DNA of 64,000 nucleotides from Rhynchospora pubera (Eukaryota; Streptophyta; Magnoliopsida; Poales; Cyperaceae): the NCBI GenBank assembly GCA_028095005.1, contig CM051460.1, forward strand, positions 152,329,461-152,393,460. Direction: 5' to 3'. The notes under the pieces are model-generated. The model searched no databases. It had not been told where the DNA came from and saw only the letters and a program-made list of their open reading frames with translations. The translations under genes and the position numbers were made by a program. This document shows, piece after piece, positions 36,728 to 47,960 of the stretch (positions within the stretch are counted from its first letter, which is position 1; each line of letters opens with the position of its first letter).

Positions 36728-36945
36728 TTTTGTTATGGTGAGTTGCAACTCACCAAAGCGTCCGTGAATCGCGCTTAAAATTTCAAAAATTAGTTCAAAA
36801 TGACCGATCTAAACCGTCTAATACGATCTCCCTATTGAAATCTCCATGCAAACCAAATTTTATATTTTTTCGAACTTTTTTAAGTATTTTTTTGAACTTT
36901 TAGAAAATCATTAATCTAGATTAATTAGTTCTGAATCGTGCTATA
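36725..36945. mobile_element. Truncated GTTTTG-family foldback MITE
   Basis: Begins GAGTTTTGTTATGGTGAG and proceeds through the family core (CCGTCTAATACGATCTCC, ACCAAATTTTATATTTTTT) to near TTAGTTCTGAATCGTGC, where the second arm should start but is missing. An 18-bp perfect palindrome GGTGAGTTGCAACTCACC at 36737-36754 lies near the tip. Confidence 0.7.
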
Positions 36946-37616
36946 TATAAGAATTTGATCTCGTATCACGGACCAACGATATTCTTGTTGAAACTTTGCT
37001 ATTTATTTATTTAGTTTCTTAAAAAAAAAAAAAAGGAACCGTACAGTACTAGTTTGCATTTGCATCGTTGCGATGGAGGATGAGCGCATTAAATGACACA
37101 TCTGAAATGGGATATTGGAGCATGGGAAGAAGTAACCTAGAATTAATTTGCCAAATAAATAAAAACCTTGAATTGGTCTGAAGAAGTCATAGCCGATCTG
37201 GATTCACTGTTGAATTTTTTTTTTCCTTTTAGGTCCTTGACATTGAACTTCTATATATATATTTTTTATTATTTATCGTCTTGGAGAAAAATCAACAAAT
37301 TAGCTGGGACGCACCTCAACTCCTCAGGCCAAGCAAGGACTAATTCCTAATAAAAAAAATTATTTATTTTTTCTTTTTCCTTGATGTATATGGATTGGGA
37401 CAATATATCCGAATCTGCACCTATATATTTTCTTGATGTAACAGAATTTATACTTATTTTTTCTCATTTTATGACTAATATTAATATTAATATTTATTTA
37501 GATTACTATTCAAAAATTAAAAAGATCATGCCCAAATCTACTAACAATTAAATAAGTCAAAAGGTCTTCACTAATTAAAGTATGTAGGCTATCCCGTTTT
37601 GAATAGCTTTATATAT

Positions 37617-37981
37617 ACAGAGAGAGAATGGCTAACGCGCCATCGATTTTCTATCGACTTATTTTTTGAAATCCAAAATTTAAACGGTCGATCCAAACAG
37701 TTCAAATTGATCACAATATTGAAATATCTTTGGAGACCAAATTTTACATTTTTTTCAATTTTTTTTTGCTATTTATTATATGATATTTCCAAATTGGAGG
37801 GCCTGAAATACTCTAATCATAATGTTTTTAAAAATATCATAATAAATAGCAAAAAAATTTGAAAAAATATAAAATTTGGTCTCTAAAAATATTTCAATAT
37901 GGAGAGCAACTTGAACGGTTCGAATTGACCATTTGAATTTTGGATCTCGAAAAATGGCTCGATGACACGAGACCTTCCGTG
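37617..37981. mobile_element. Foldback MITE related to the 36-kb family
   Basis: The left arm (GAAATCCAAAATTTAAACGG, then GGAGACCAAATTTTACATT) pairs with the right arm reversed (GAGATCCAAAATTCAAATGG, then AGAGACCAAATTTTATATT). The loop lies around 37770-37850. It is followed directly by a long TA run. Confidence 0.75.

Positions 37982-37982
<1 letters not shown>

Positions 37983-38050
<68 letters not shown>
37983..38050. repeat. TA dinucleotide repeat, ~34 units
   Basis: A pure TA run adjacent to the right end of the foldback element at 37617-37981. The apparent ORF across it (a long Tyr-Ile run) is an artefact. Confidence 0.96.
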
Positions 38051-38054
<4 letters not shown>

Positions 38055-38343
38055 TGTCTTTTTATTCCAGTAGTGCAACAAATTTTATGCGAAGATAGCG
38101 TGCAAAGTTAATCAGCTGAGAGATGTCTTCTAAAACTGATTAATTAATAAGTTGATTAAAAATGAAAAAAAAAATTTATCTCATTATCGCATTCAACTTG
38201 TTAAATGTTACATCAACACTTGACATATTTTATTTCGTTTTCATGTTTTTCTTGATTAGTTGATGGGATAAAATCAAATCTTAAAATTTTTTTCAGTAAA
38301 GAGATGGCCTGAAGCGAAACACAAAATCAATGACAGCTCCATC

Positions 38344-39137
38344 TAGTTGCGAAGTTAGGATTTCGTATCAGGGTTTGTAATTTTTTTTGCTGAAAATAAA
38401 TATCTTATGTAATGTCTAATATAAACATAGTATAATAATAATTTTTAAACAAATAACTCTAAAATAATGAAACATAAAAAAAATTATTAGAAATCAAATA
38501 TATATTATAATAACAACAGTAAATCTAAAATAACATATCCAATATACAAAATAATAATTCAAAAGTCAAGAACAAAAAAAAATAAATCTCATAATTTTGC
38601 ATAATAGGTTCATTAGAAATCTTATTGAACACTTTTTTTCTATATTATAAATATATAAATATGGAAGGCATACAAAGGAGTTCAGCCACTATTAAAACCA
38701 CAGTATTTCAAATTTGTTGTGCCGCTTAGGATTTTTTTGACATGTGTTTAGAATTTTTAGTTGATGATTTTATATAATATCTGAATAGCATTTTTCATAT
38801 TTTGTGGTAGTTTTTGTTTATTATGTCCTAAAGTTATGCAACAAAAAAGTATTCATCCAAATATATTTCATTTTATTCTAAGTTTTGTTTTAATGAGATT
38901 CATTGTGGAAGAAAGAAGAAGGCGATTTATCAAGAACAAATGCTACTTGCATCCCTATGTGATTTTTTTAGGAGTCGTTATGCAATTCAAATGAACACAC
39001 AACATGTTCATCTGGATCCTTCAAATTTTTGAAATGGACCCTGACTTCTTGTGATTTTTTTTATTTATAGACAAATGTAATGTCTAAATAATATTTTTTG
39101 TTAAGGACTCACCAAAAATCACATAACTTCGCCACTG
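38344..39137. mobile_element. Non-autonomous hAT-like element, 794 bp
   Basis: Flanked by an exact 8-bp duplication GCTCCATC (38336-38343 and 39138-39145). The left end TAGTTGCGAAGTTAGGATTT and the right end reversed CAGTGGCGAAGTTATGTG share 12 of the first 14 bases. The interior is AT-rich and has no transposase motif. The ends belong to the CAGTGGCG class that is widespread in plant hAT relatives. Confidence 0.88.
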
Positions 39138-39145
39138 GCTCCATC

Positions 39146-40093
39146 ATTCTTTTCAAAGTGGTGAAAGAGAAAACAAAATACTCCATATTTTTTTTTTCCC
39201 TCTGCACTTCCCTCGGCCAAGAGATGATCAACAGGGAAAATGGAATAATATTTTGGAGGGTAAGAAGTCTTTTCAGTTTTAAATTATGTCTTAAATAAAT
39301 TTTAATTAAGGTGGTCCAATGAAATGGAAAAATAACTAAAATACAAAATGTTTAGTATTGATGAAAAAAAAATGAAGTGTTGTTTAGTTTGAACTGAAGT
39401 ATAAGATATGTCATTGTATTGATTGCGACGGAACAATATATTGTTTTGTTATATATTAGGACTATGGTCACTGCAAAATTTGTCTATTGATACTATTTGC
39501 AACGTTTTTAATATATATCACATGATATATAATTATGCAGCATTTAAATTGATATGTTTTCTCCTTCAAATAAAATTTACAAAGATCAGACTGCGTACAT
39601 GATCAATTTATAATAATCACTAGATCATTCTTTTAGGAAACTATTAATTGAACCTAAGCTTAATTTGGCGCTGATTTTGACTTTTTAACTAAGAAAACAA
39701 TGGAAATTTTGTGAAGACATTGAAGCAGTAATCCGTGAAAAGAACTGCACAGCATAATTGCCTAATTGGGAAAAAAAATAACTAAAGGAAAAAAAAATGG
39801 GCTGTCCACTGTTGTTAACTTGTTAAGTGTATCATAAGATAGCCCTGATCCTTTGCGCCGGAGGTTTTATATATGGCCCAATAGATTATTAGTGACAACA
39901 TTATAGTGAGTGCTACTGTGTAAATGTTTAATTAGATTGCGATTGGTATGAACTTAATTGTAAAAGTATAAGTGTGTACTAACCCGCATGCTATCCAGCT
40001 AATTGCGTCGATTAAAATATGAGCAGTGATTGCTATAACATGATTTTGACATTTGTCAAACAATTATTTTGATATTTCATATATATATATAGA
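39146..40093. other. AT-rich intergenic sequence, no gene seen
   Basis: Nothing beyond short AT-rich ORFs. Confidence 0.5.
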
Positions 40094-40454
40094 GAGTGTT
40101 TTGACTCACCGTAAGTCTGTGAGTCACGCTAAAAATTCTTAGATCTGATTCAAAATGACCGATCCAAACAGTCTAATATGAACTCCCTATTGAAATTTCC
40201 ATGCAGACCAAATTTTATATTTTTTCGAAAATTTTAAATATTTTTTAAAAAATTTAGAAATCGTTAATCTAATTAGTTCTGAACCGTTCAAAAGTAGCAG
40301 TTTTTAAAAATCTAAAAAAATGCTTAAAAATAAAAAAATATAAAATTTGGTCTCCATGGAGGTTCTAACAGAGAGATCGTATTGGACGGTTAAGATCAGT
40401 CATTTTGAACCAGATCTAGGAGTTTTTTAGCACGACTCACCATAGAAAAACTCC
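40094..40454. mobile_element. Foldback MITE, GTTTTG family
   Basis: The left end is GAGTGTTTTGACTCACCG and the right end reversed is GGAGTTTTTCTATGGTGAGT. The core contains TCCATGCAGACCAAATTTTA and its complement. It is another copy of the family at 35930 and 36725; its edges are accurate to a few bases. Confidence 0.75.
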
Positions 40455-41537
40455 TATAATATATATAACTCCTTAAAAAATTATTTTTTAATTGTACCAA
40501 TATAAACTTTTTATTTAATTAAAACACAATTTTTATAGTTTTGTGCGGTTTTGACCAAGCAAAAATATATATTGACAACTATCAAATAACTATGATCTTT
40601 CGGACTTATTTTCGGATAAACATGCTTGACTAATGCATAATTTATAAAAATAAATAAATAAATCATATCTCTACTATTGGAATAATGGAAAACTATGCTA
40701 AATTTTAATGAATGCAAGGTTGCAAACCATTTGAAAGTATTAACTGAATGCATGCGCTTAAAGTTTAATTTTACTTATAAGCTTGTATTAAAAGTTATAA
40801 GAACATTTGAAATTCATGCATTCATTAAAGTATTGAACACTTTTAAACATTATCCAATTGCGCACAGCTCCCATAAAGAACCTTCTACGTGGCCCGTCGA
40901 TTCAAGAAGAAAAATTATATGTATATAAGTATATAACAAATAGTTTTAGTATTGTATTGTATCAAAACGCCAAAATTGACGCTATGTTCAGAGCTAGAAG
41001 ATGAATTTAATCATCGGATTTATACTATAATAATGAAAACATACCTAGATGTAGAATAAAGTGTAAATTTTTTTATTATCGAAGTTCTAACATTCTTAGA
41101 TGTAGAAAACATAAAAAAATATTATGAAAAAGCTGCAGGGTACGTTGGCTGAGAGTTTTATTTGTTCCAAGAGAATTTTTCTTTTTAAGAAAGTATTCAC
41201 GTTGTTTAATTTGCTTATCCATAATATACAATATCGTGAATAACTATATGCTACCTGATCTTCACTCTTAAAAGTGCACATCTACCTGATATTCACGTTA
41301 TGAGTCTTCAGTTGACTCGGTTTACATATATATTATTTTTTCCCTAACTTTTCAAAATTAGGAAAATGTCTTTGCAACCGTATCAGGTACAAACACAAGC
41401 GATAGTATACATCAGATTAATTAATTTGACCTGATCTTAATATATTTGTGATTAAATTTCCTGACTAAGGCAAAGTATTTGGTTAGCTTAAATTTGTTGG
41501 ACTGTTTAGATTTTTTTTCTTTATTCAATTTCAGACG
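40455..41537. other. AT-rich intergenic sequence, no gene seen
   Basis: No coding or repeat structure could be supported. Confidence 0.5.
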
Positions 41538-41601
41538 CGTTTTGTTTAATTTTTTTTTTTTTTTTGAAGAAAGAAGCCCGTAGGCATCGTTTTGTTTAAT
41601 T
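41538..41601 (-). mobile_element. 36-bp A-tailed retroposon scar with 14-bp target duplication
   Basis: CGTTTTGTTTAATT is repeated exactly at 41538-41551 and 41588-41601. Between lie T14 and 22 bases (GAAGAAAGAAGCCCGTAGGC, then AT). Read on the minus strand this is a short unique 3' end followed by a poly-A tail: the signature of a severely 5'-truncated SINE or LINE insertion. Confidence 0.75.
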
Positions 41602-41665
41602 CACTTGTCAAATGAACGTAGCCACGTGCGTAGCTAGTCACTTGTATAGTCTAGATAATAAACAT

Positions 41666-41735
41666 CACAAATTACAACTGTTTTTTTTTTTTTTTGAATT
41701 GAAAAGCATGGGTCATGCCACAAATTACAACTGTT
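41666..41735 (-). mobile_element. 36-bp A-tailed retroposon scar with 17-bp target duplication
   Basis: CACAAATTACAACTGTT is repeated exactly at 41666-41682 and 41719-41735. The insert is T13 plus GAATTGAAAAGCATGGGTCA and TGC. It has the same orientation and same total insert length as its neighbour 65 bp away. Confidence 0.78.
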
Positions 41736-42129
41736 GTTGATTGTAAATAGGAAGTAAGAGATTCGGATGGTGCTGATAATTCTCTGTAACTGTAATAGAG
41801 TTAGGCTAAAGATTTTTCTTCAAACTTACTCTTTAACTCTTATAACTGGAATCAATAAAGAACTTTTTACATATATCATTCTCGACTATGATTAAAGAGA
41901 ATGGTCCTGTTAAGAATGAATTAAGTGAGTTAAAGAATGAGTTAAGTCACCAAACGCATCTTAAAATCAGATTATTAAGGCTACTTAAATGCTGATTAGG
42001 ATTCAATTTTAAGAAATAAGTGACGATGTGGCATCTTAAATTAAGACTGTTGTACTAAACGTCTATAGATTTGTCGATTACAAAATAATATCATTTGACA
42101 TTAACAATTTTCTTTGAGTTCTCATTATA

Positions 42130-43435
42130 GGATATGATATGGTATGAAATCAGTATATGAACTAAAAAAATGAATCAGAATGAAGATGAAGATTGAAGAA
42201 TAACTCAAGCAAGATCAAGACTAAATTTTCCTCATGCTTGGAATTAGTTTAGACTAGGTTAATAGGTATTGAAGCTCTATATCTCTCATAATGACCTTTT
42301 TAGCTAGAAAAACTCAAGTTTATGTGCTAAATTAAGTAATAGTACTTAACATTACTTAATAGTTGTAATTGGTCACCTATTGGATGTGATTTGCAACTAA
42401 AATATTGCAGGAAGCGTTACACAACACAACTTGGTGTTACACAACGTTTTCAACAGCAGTTTTCCTGCTCTACTGATCTTATAAGCCTGATTTTATCACT
42501 TTCTGTTTCGAATTTGAAGAAACTCAAAACATGAAAGTTGTAGACCTTTTTTTCATATTTCCAATGATTTTTGAATTACCTCAATCGGAGTTCAGAGCAG
42601 AAAGTTTGAGTCAAAATACTAAACGCTGTCTGCTGAAACTGGCAGCAACGTTGTATTACGCTATTTGGCGTCAAGTAACGCCCCAACGGCTAGTTTTACT
42701 ACAAGACAATTCCAACGGTCATATTCCAGTGTTGTATCATGCCCAATAACGTTTGGTAATGCTAGGACTCAATTTTGCTGGAAAAATGGACTGTTTCATA
42801 GCCTATTTAAACCGTCCCTTGTTCTATCACTTGAGAGACTTTTGTTTAGCCATAACCAGTCCAGATTTGAGCCTTTGAGCACTAGGGTCACTTCCTACTT
42901 GAGCTTTTCATAGCTAGATCATTTTGAAAGATAAAGTAGCCTCAAACACCACCACCCCGACATTGTCGCAAGGTATAGGTTGGAATAGGTTGAGAGCTCA
43001 TCTCACTTGAGACCATGGTGCCATTTGCTATTTGAGTTATGCCAATCCACCTCGGTTACTTGGTGTACGAGGTGATTTGGTTCGAAACTGTAGTCCCGTT
43101 CTTATTGAAATTGAACGGAACGCGCGCTTTCGTGATAGCGAAACTTCCGGAGAGGTACGACTAAGGCTAGCCTTTCCTAGCGGGTCGGAACTCCGTAATC
43201 ACATCGCGTGTCATCTCTTTCTCTCTTCTCTTTATTTACATTTGATTTGACTTGTTTGTATGCTTTCTTGTATTGGATACCAATTGAATTGTGTTAGGGT
43301 AGTTCATATTAAACTGGTCTAGAATCTTAATTGCCAACGCTAAATCTTGTTTAAGCCGCCCCTTTAGGGACAACAAAGACTCCTAATTGGATAGCTTAAG
43401 TTAAGAAACTATCACAATTTTCTATTTTGTCCCTT
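42130..43435 (+). mobile_element. Probable solo LTR or LTR fragment, gypsy (Tat-like)
   Basis: The text GAAAGTTGTAGACC followed by TTTCCAATGATTTTTGAATT and CCTCAATCGGAGTTC is the kind of sequence I associate with long gypsy LTRs in plants. The second half is GC-richer (CGAAACTTCCGGAGAGGTAC). No integrase or RT is adjacent, so it is either a solo LTR or a fragment. Ends are not defined and no 5-bp duplication was found. Confidence 0.4.
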
Positions 43436-43795
43436 CACTCCCTTAATCTATTAATTACTTATAAAACACCCATATAAAAAGAATAAATTTGTCATATAAA
43501 AAGAATAAACTTGTCAGATAAAAGAGTGTAAACGATTCTTATATCAATTATGGACCATTAATTTGTGTAATTTGATTTGATCAGTGGTCTAGATCAAGGT
43601 TAGACTTTTCTTAAAAAAATTAAGTTATTACCAAATTAACTATTTATATAAAAGGAAAGACTAAATTATTAATTTTATCATATCTTTATTGCCTAATATG
43701 TAATATTTTATATATAACAAAAAATAATATTGACATTTTATTTTTTTATTTGTCCAAGTATTGAGGACATCTTTTGCTAGTATTACTTAATACCT

Positions 43796-43878
43796 TTGGG
43801 CCTTTCGTCCCTTCCGTCACTTTTAGCGAATTAATACCCTTTCGTCTTTCGTCCCTTCCGTCGTCACTTTTAGCGCAT
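43796..43878. repeat. Two-copy tandem repeat, about 50 bp
   Basis: CCTTTCGTCCCTTCCGTC with ACTTTTAGCG follows a first near-identical unit (CTTTCGTCCCTTCCGTCAC). The second unit has an extra GTC. Confidence 0.7.
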
Positions 43879-44334
43879 TTAATGGAAATAAAAAAATCAC
43901 ACTTGTAAATAAAATATTTCATTCCAAATAAAATCATAATCAATCATAATCATCTCTTCGATTTAATTTTTTCCATTCAAATATAGTAACTCATCAGAAA
44001 ACCATAACCATTTCCTTTTTTCCTTTCATATCAAATGGCGCTATCTATTTATGTCCAAAAAATGTCCAAATTTTTTAGATTTTCAGAAAAAAAGGATGTG
44101 GGTATTTTGGTCTTGTTACAATTAACAACTCATATATTAATAAAAATAATTATCTTATGTCTTGCTAATATTTAAATTTTATATCAAACACAACTTAACT
44201 TTGAAGGAGTAAGATGACTTAACTAGTTACAAATTCTTAATTTACTACATGAGTTAAGTTCCTTCAAACATGTGATTAAGATCCAGTGTTGTTAGGCGGT
44301 GACACTTGTAATTGACAATACAACAGCGTTTCGT

Positions 44335-45190
44335 TGCCATTATTTTTTGGTGCCACAAGTTGCCGCAACTTTATATTTTATCAATATTTTAAAAATTTTT
44401 AAATTCAAACGCTAAATCCAAATCGTTGATCGTGTTCAATTTAACGAGCGATGCGTTTCTATCAAACTTTTAAATTTCGGTTTTTTCGGTATGACGGTCT
44501 AGGTCCCCTATGTTATTTTGGTGTTATTTCGATGTTATAACGGCGATATAACGGTGTAGTGTTTTTTTTCAAAGTTTGACACAGATCAATTTTATAACTA
44601 TCAATTTATATGTTTATACATCTCCAATACTCCATACAAATAGCATACGGCCATACCAAATTCAATATACTGCAGTGTACCAATATTGAGTAGCAGTAGC
44701 AGCTTGTACCAATTTAACAATAGTTCAATATTGAATACACAATTTAACAATAGTAGCAATAACAGCTTGTTATTTTGCCAAAATAACTGAAATAACGCGT
44801 TATATCGCCGAAATAACTGAAATAACGCGTTACATTCATGCGGTTTGACACAGAATACCGCTATTTCTGTTATTTCGTCGTTATTTTGTTGTTATTTAGA
44901 AGCTTGGTTTCTATATAACTTTTATAAAATTTGAAGTCAGTTTGATACTCGATCAAGTGGTCGACAAATGAACGAATCTAGTTAATTATGACAGATTGAT
45001 TCTAATACGTTCATCATTTGGTCACTTGATCGATTATCAAACCGACTTCAAATTTTATAAAACTTATATAGAAACACATCGCTCGTTAAATTGAACAAGA
45101 TCAACGGTTTGAATTCAGCGTTTGAATTTATAAAAATTTTAAATATTGATAAAATATGAAGTTGTGGCAACTTGTTGCAACAAAAACTGT
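44335..45190. mobile_element. Foldback MITE (CACAAGTTGCC-ended), interrupted by a hAT-like insertion
   Basis: The arms match over more than 100 bp: left GCCACAAGTTGCCGCAACTT then ATATTTTATCAATATTT; right, reversed, GCAACAAGTTGCCACAACTT then the same. Both arms carry TTCAATTTAACGAGCGATG and its equivalent. The inner part contains the duplicated motif ACTTGATCGA/TCGATCAAGT. A separate element (44463-44906) splits the left arm. Diverged relatives lie at 62780-63185 and from 63715. Confidence 0.78.
44463..44906. mobile_element. hAT-like MITE nested in the foldback element
   Basis: Flanked by an exact 8-bp duplication GTTTCTAT (44455-44462 and 44907-44914). The ends CAAACTTTTAAAT and, reversed, CAAGCTTCTAAAT match at 11 of 13 bases. 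Removing it restores the left arm of the host foldback. The interior consists largely of variants of GTTATTTCG/CGAAATAAC and ATAACGCGTTAT, including two copies of GAAATAACTGAAATAACG-type text. Confidence 0.85.
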
Positions 45191-46521
45191 TAGCAGCCGA
45201 ACACTTCTCTTGACAATATTATTGTCACGAAATTTGGTAACTTTTGAGCTGTGGAATACTCTTTTAAAATGAAAACAGCAAAGGTAAGGGGGGAAAAAAA
45301 ACAGCTCAAATGTAGCGAGGATCTATTGTTAAATACGCATTGAATTTAAGTTAAATGATAAAATCATTAAATTTTGTATTCTATACTGATGTTGCTATTT
45401 CGGCAATTAGTGAAACCCCTTCATTAGATTTAGAGGCATCCTAGTAGTTAAGAAAAGAAATGTATAAATTTGATCAATGACAACGCTTCTCGAATATATA
45501 TGTTGTAAATTTGAAAATCAGCCCAGAAATTATTTTCTTCTTTAATATATGGTGCAAGTTCGAAACTCGGTTTGAAAGATTTTTCCGTACATATTTAAAG
45601 TTTTAAAACGTAATTTCCAATTTTTATTTTACAAAAATTGTGGGACGATTTAAATCTGACCAGTATTTCAACGGCCTGATTTTAATGGGCCGGACTTTCT
45701 TTCTAACACAAATTCAGGAAACAGGTCAGACCCAAATATCTCGAGCCTGTTAATATTGGCCCATTGCTGGTTTAAACTAGGCTAGTAATTCATTTTTTCA
45801 ATTAACTGATGCTTGGGAACTGGGAAGTGAGACACCAAGGATTGCAATCCGGATTTTCTGTTGCGCGACAAATGGTGTAGCGCACGTACGAGTCGTCTGA
45901 TTTTTATCGGACGGTTAATTTTTTACGGGTCTATCAATTTAGATTACATGCACGAAACTCTCTTGTCCATTGGATCTTGATCAGACGGCCAGCATGCCGC
46001 TTTACTTCATGTGTAGCGCGGCAGCGGATCTGAATTTCAAGGATTGCCATTGGCCAAATCTCAGGACTTACTATTTAATAAATATTTTTGGCAGAACAGG
46101 AATTAAATTTTGTGCGGAGGGAGAGGGTAGGAAGGTTCTTAATAATTTGACAAGATTTTTTATATTATTATACCTGTGTTTTCAACGCTGTTGTCAGATC
46201 CAATTCCTTTCTTCACTCCTCACCTTTTTAACTTCACATCCTTTACAACCTGTCACATGTAAATGTCTAAGGCAGTAATTTTTTTTTTTTTGTAATAAAT
46301 AATAGTGGTGTTTGATTCACGTGTTGGTAAAAAGTTGGTGTTACGTCAAAGTGAATTTAGTATTCCAAGAAATATTCACACATCAGAAACTAATGCTAAG
46401 TGTATTTATGTTTATAGCATGATTAGCATCCATCAAATTTGTTGCAAATATACAATACATATACTCTCATTTTTGTTATTGTAACAAATGAATTGAAGAA
46501 TAATAATTTATAATTCATAAA
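45191..46521. other. Intergenic sequence, no gene seen
   Basis: Segment 45850-46060 is a GC-richer block with TGTAGCGC/GCGCGGC and CGGACGGTT motifs, similar in kind to 14870-15030, probably an old MITE. The ORF at 45970-46278 has no recognisable domain and overlaps that block. Confidence 0.45.
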
Positions 46522-46977
46522 GAGTGTGTTTGGATAGGCCGGGAATAGAGAATATGAATAAAAAATTTCGGTTTGCGTGCTTATTCTTATTCTTGTGCAA
46601 CCCAAACAACATGGGTGTGTTTGGATGAGCATGGAATAAGGAATAAGAATAAAAAATTTCGGTATACGTACTTATTTTTATTCTTGTGCAATCCAAACAA
46701 CACAAGAATAAGGAATTTAGGCCCTTATTCCTATACTAACAAAACCATGGTATAAGAATAAGGAATTTGGATAAATACTCATACCGAAATTCCTTATTCT
46801 TATTCCTTATTCCATGCTCATCCAAACACACCCCATAAGAATAAGGAATAAGGGCCCTTATTCCTATACTAACAAAACCATGGTATAAGAATAAGGAATA
46901 AGGATAAGCACGCAAACCGAAATTTCTTATTCCTTTTTCCTATTCCCAACTTATTCCGTTGCATCCAAACACACCCA
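46522..46977. mobile_element. GTGTTTGGAT-ended MITE with self-insertion
   Basis: The left end GTGTGTTTGGATAGG and the right end reversed GGGTGTGTTTGGATGC bound the outer element. Its body is made of TAAGAATAAGGAATAAGG-type sequence and the palindromic GGCCCTTATTCC/GGAATAAGGGCC region. A second copy of the same family sits inside it (46613-46833). Confidence 0.8.
46613..46833. mobile_element. Inner copy of the same MITE
   Basis: GGGTGTGTTTGGATGAGCAT at the left and its exact complement at the right (ATGCTCATCCAAACACACCC). The interior repeats the outer element's central CATGGTATAAGAATAAGG segment. No clean target duplication beyond AT is visible. Confidence 0.82.
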
Positions 46978-47579
46978 AAGTATTTTGAAAATGTTATACA
47001 TTTGTAATTCAAGTTCTAGCACATATCAAATTTGAAAATAGCTAGTCTGTAAGTCAAATAATACTTCCAAAATATTGATACTCATAAAAAAAAGTCATAA
47101 ATGTCGCAATAATAATATGACTATAAATTTCGCATTAAATTTGTATAATTAACTACTACATATGTTTGGTCACTTGACAACCATATATTTGGATAAATTT
47201 ATTGAGATCTAAATTTGAAATTTGTCATCCAACATTATAGGCACGATCTAAACGGCTCATACCAAGGATATAAAAAATATATGATGAAATTCGCTGTTTT
47301 TTTTATTATTGTTATCAACCGGTATGAATTTTAAACAGTCTTAAGTTAAGGATATTTGATGCATCAGGAAACAAAACTATTAATGTATAACACAATTGAT
47401 TGTTAAACTAGGTCCATTATATATCTGAAAATTTATTTTTAATTTTTTTTAAAAGATTCATAATTAAAATTTTCAAGATAACCATGATAAAAATAATAAT
47501 CCCTCTCCCTCCCGTTATTTATAAATTATCATTATTACGGTACTAACTAACATTCCCACAAAGGAGGCCAGCCTACAAA
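46978..47579. other. AT-rich intergenic sequence, no gene seen
   Basis: No coding or repeat structure supported. Confidence 0.5.
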
Positions 47580-47960
47580 TAAGATGTACTCCATAACACA
47601 ACCAGTGATGATTTGATTACCCACATGGGACATCACATCATCATGGAAGGAAGCATGGACACCTCCATTCCAACAAATGGAGAGGAGGAGATCTTTGAAA
47701 TGAGAGATGGGGCCGCTGAGGAAGGAAAAGATATGAAAAGACGCCATCGTCAGTTGCCTCTTTCCAGCTGCCATCTCTCTCTCTCTACCTCTCTCCTTCT
47801 TTCCTTCTTCCTTGAGCCCCTCGCCATTTCTTCTCTTCACCAGCGACAGCGACTTCCCCACCACCAATCTCCGGTGCGCTCACTCCTGGAACCATCCCGT
47901 GAGTCAATCTCTTCCCTTAGCTTTGTTGTTTTGCACTGTACTTGTGCTGTTTTTAAAAGA
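47580..47960 (+). other. Leader-like exon candidate of an unidentified transcript
   Basis: A GC-richer block with CT-rich stretches (CATCTCTCTCTCTC near 47770), ending in a good donor-like CCATCCC/GTGAGTC at about 47899. It looks like the 5' exon of a transcript. The open frame across it (47613-47978) has no family I recognise. It could be a non-coding RNA, a 5' UTR exon or a decayed gene. It has no support beyond composition. Confidence 0.25.

Noticed and set aside
37776..38081. Minus-strand ORF with a long Tyr-Ile run
   Set aside because: It is translation of the TA microsatellite at 37983-38050.
45970..46278. 102-codon ORF
   Set aside because: Starts without ATG and lies in a repeat-like GC-richer block.
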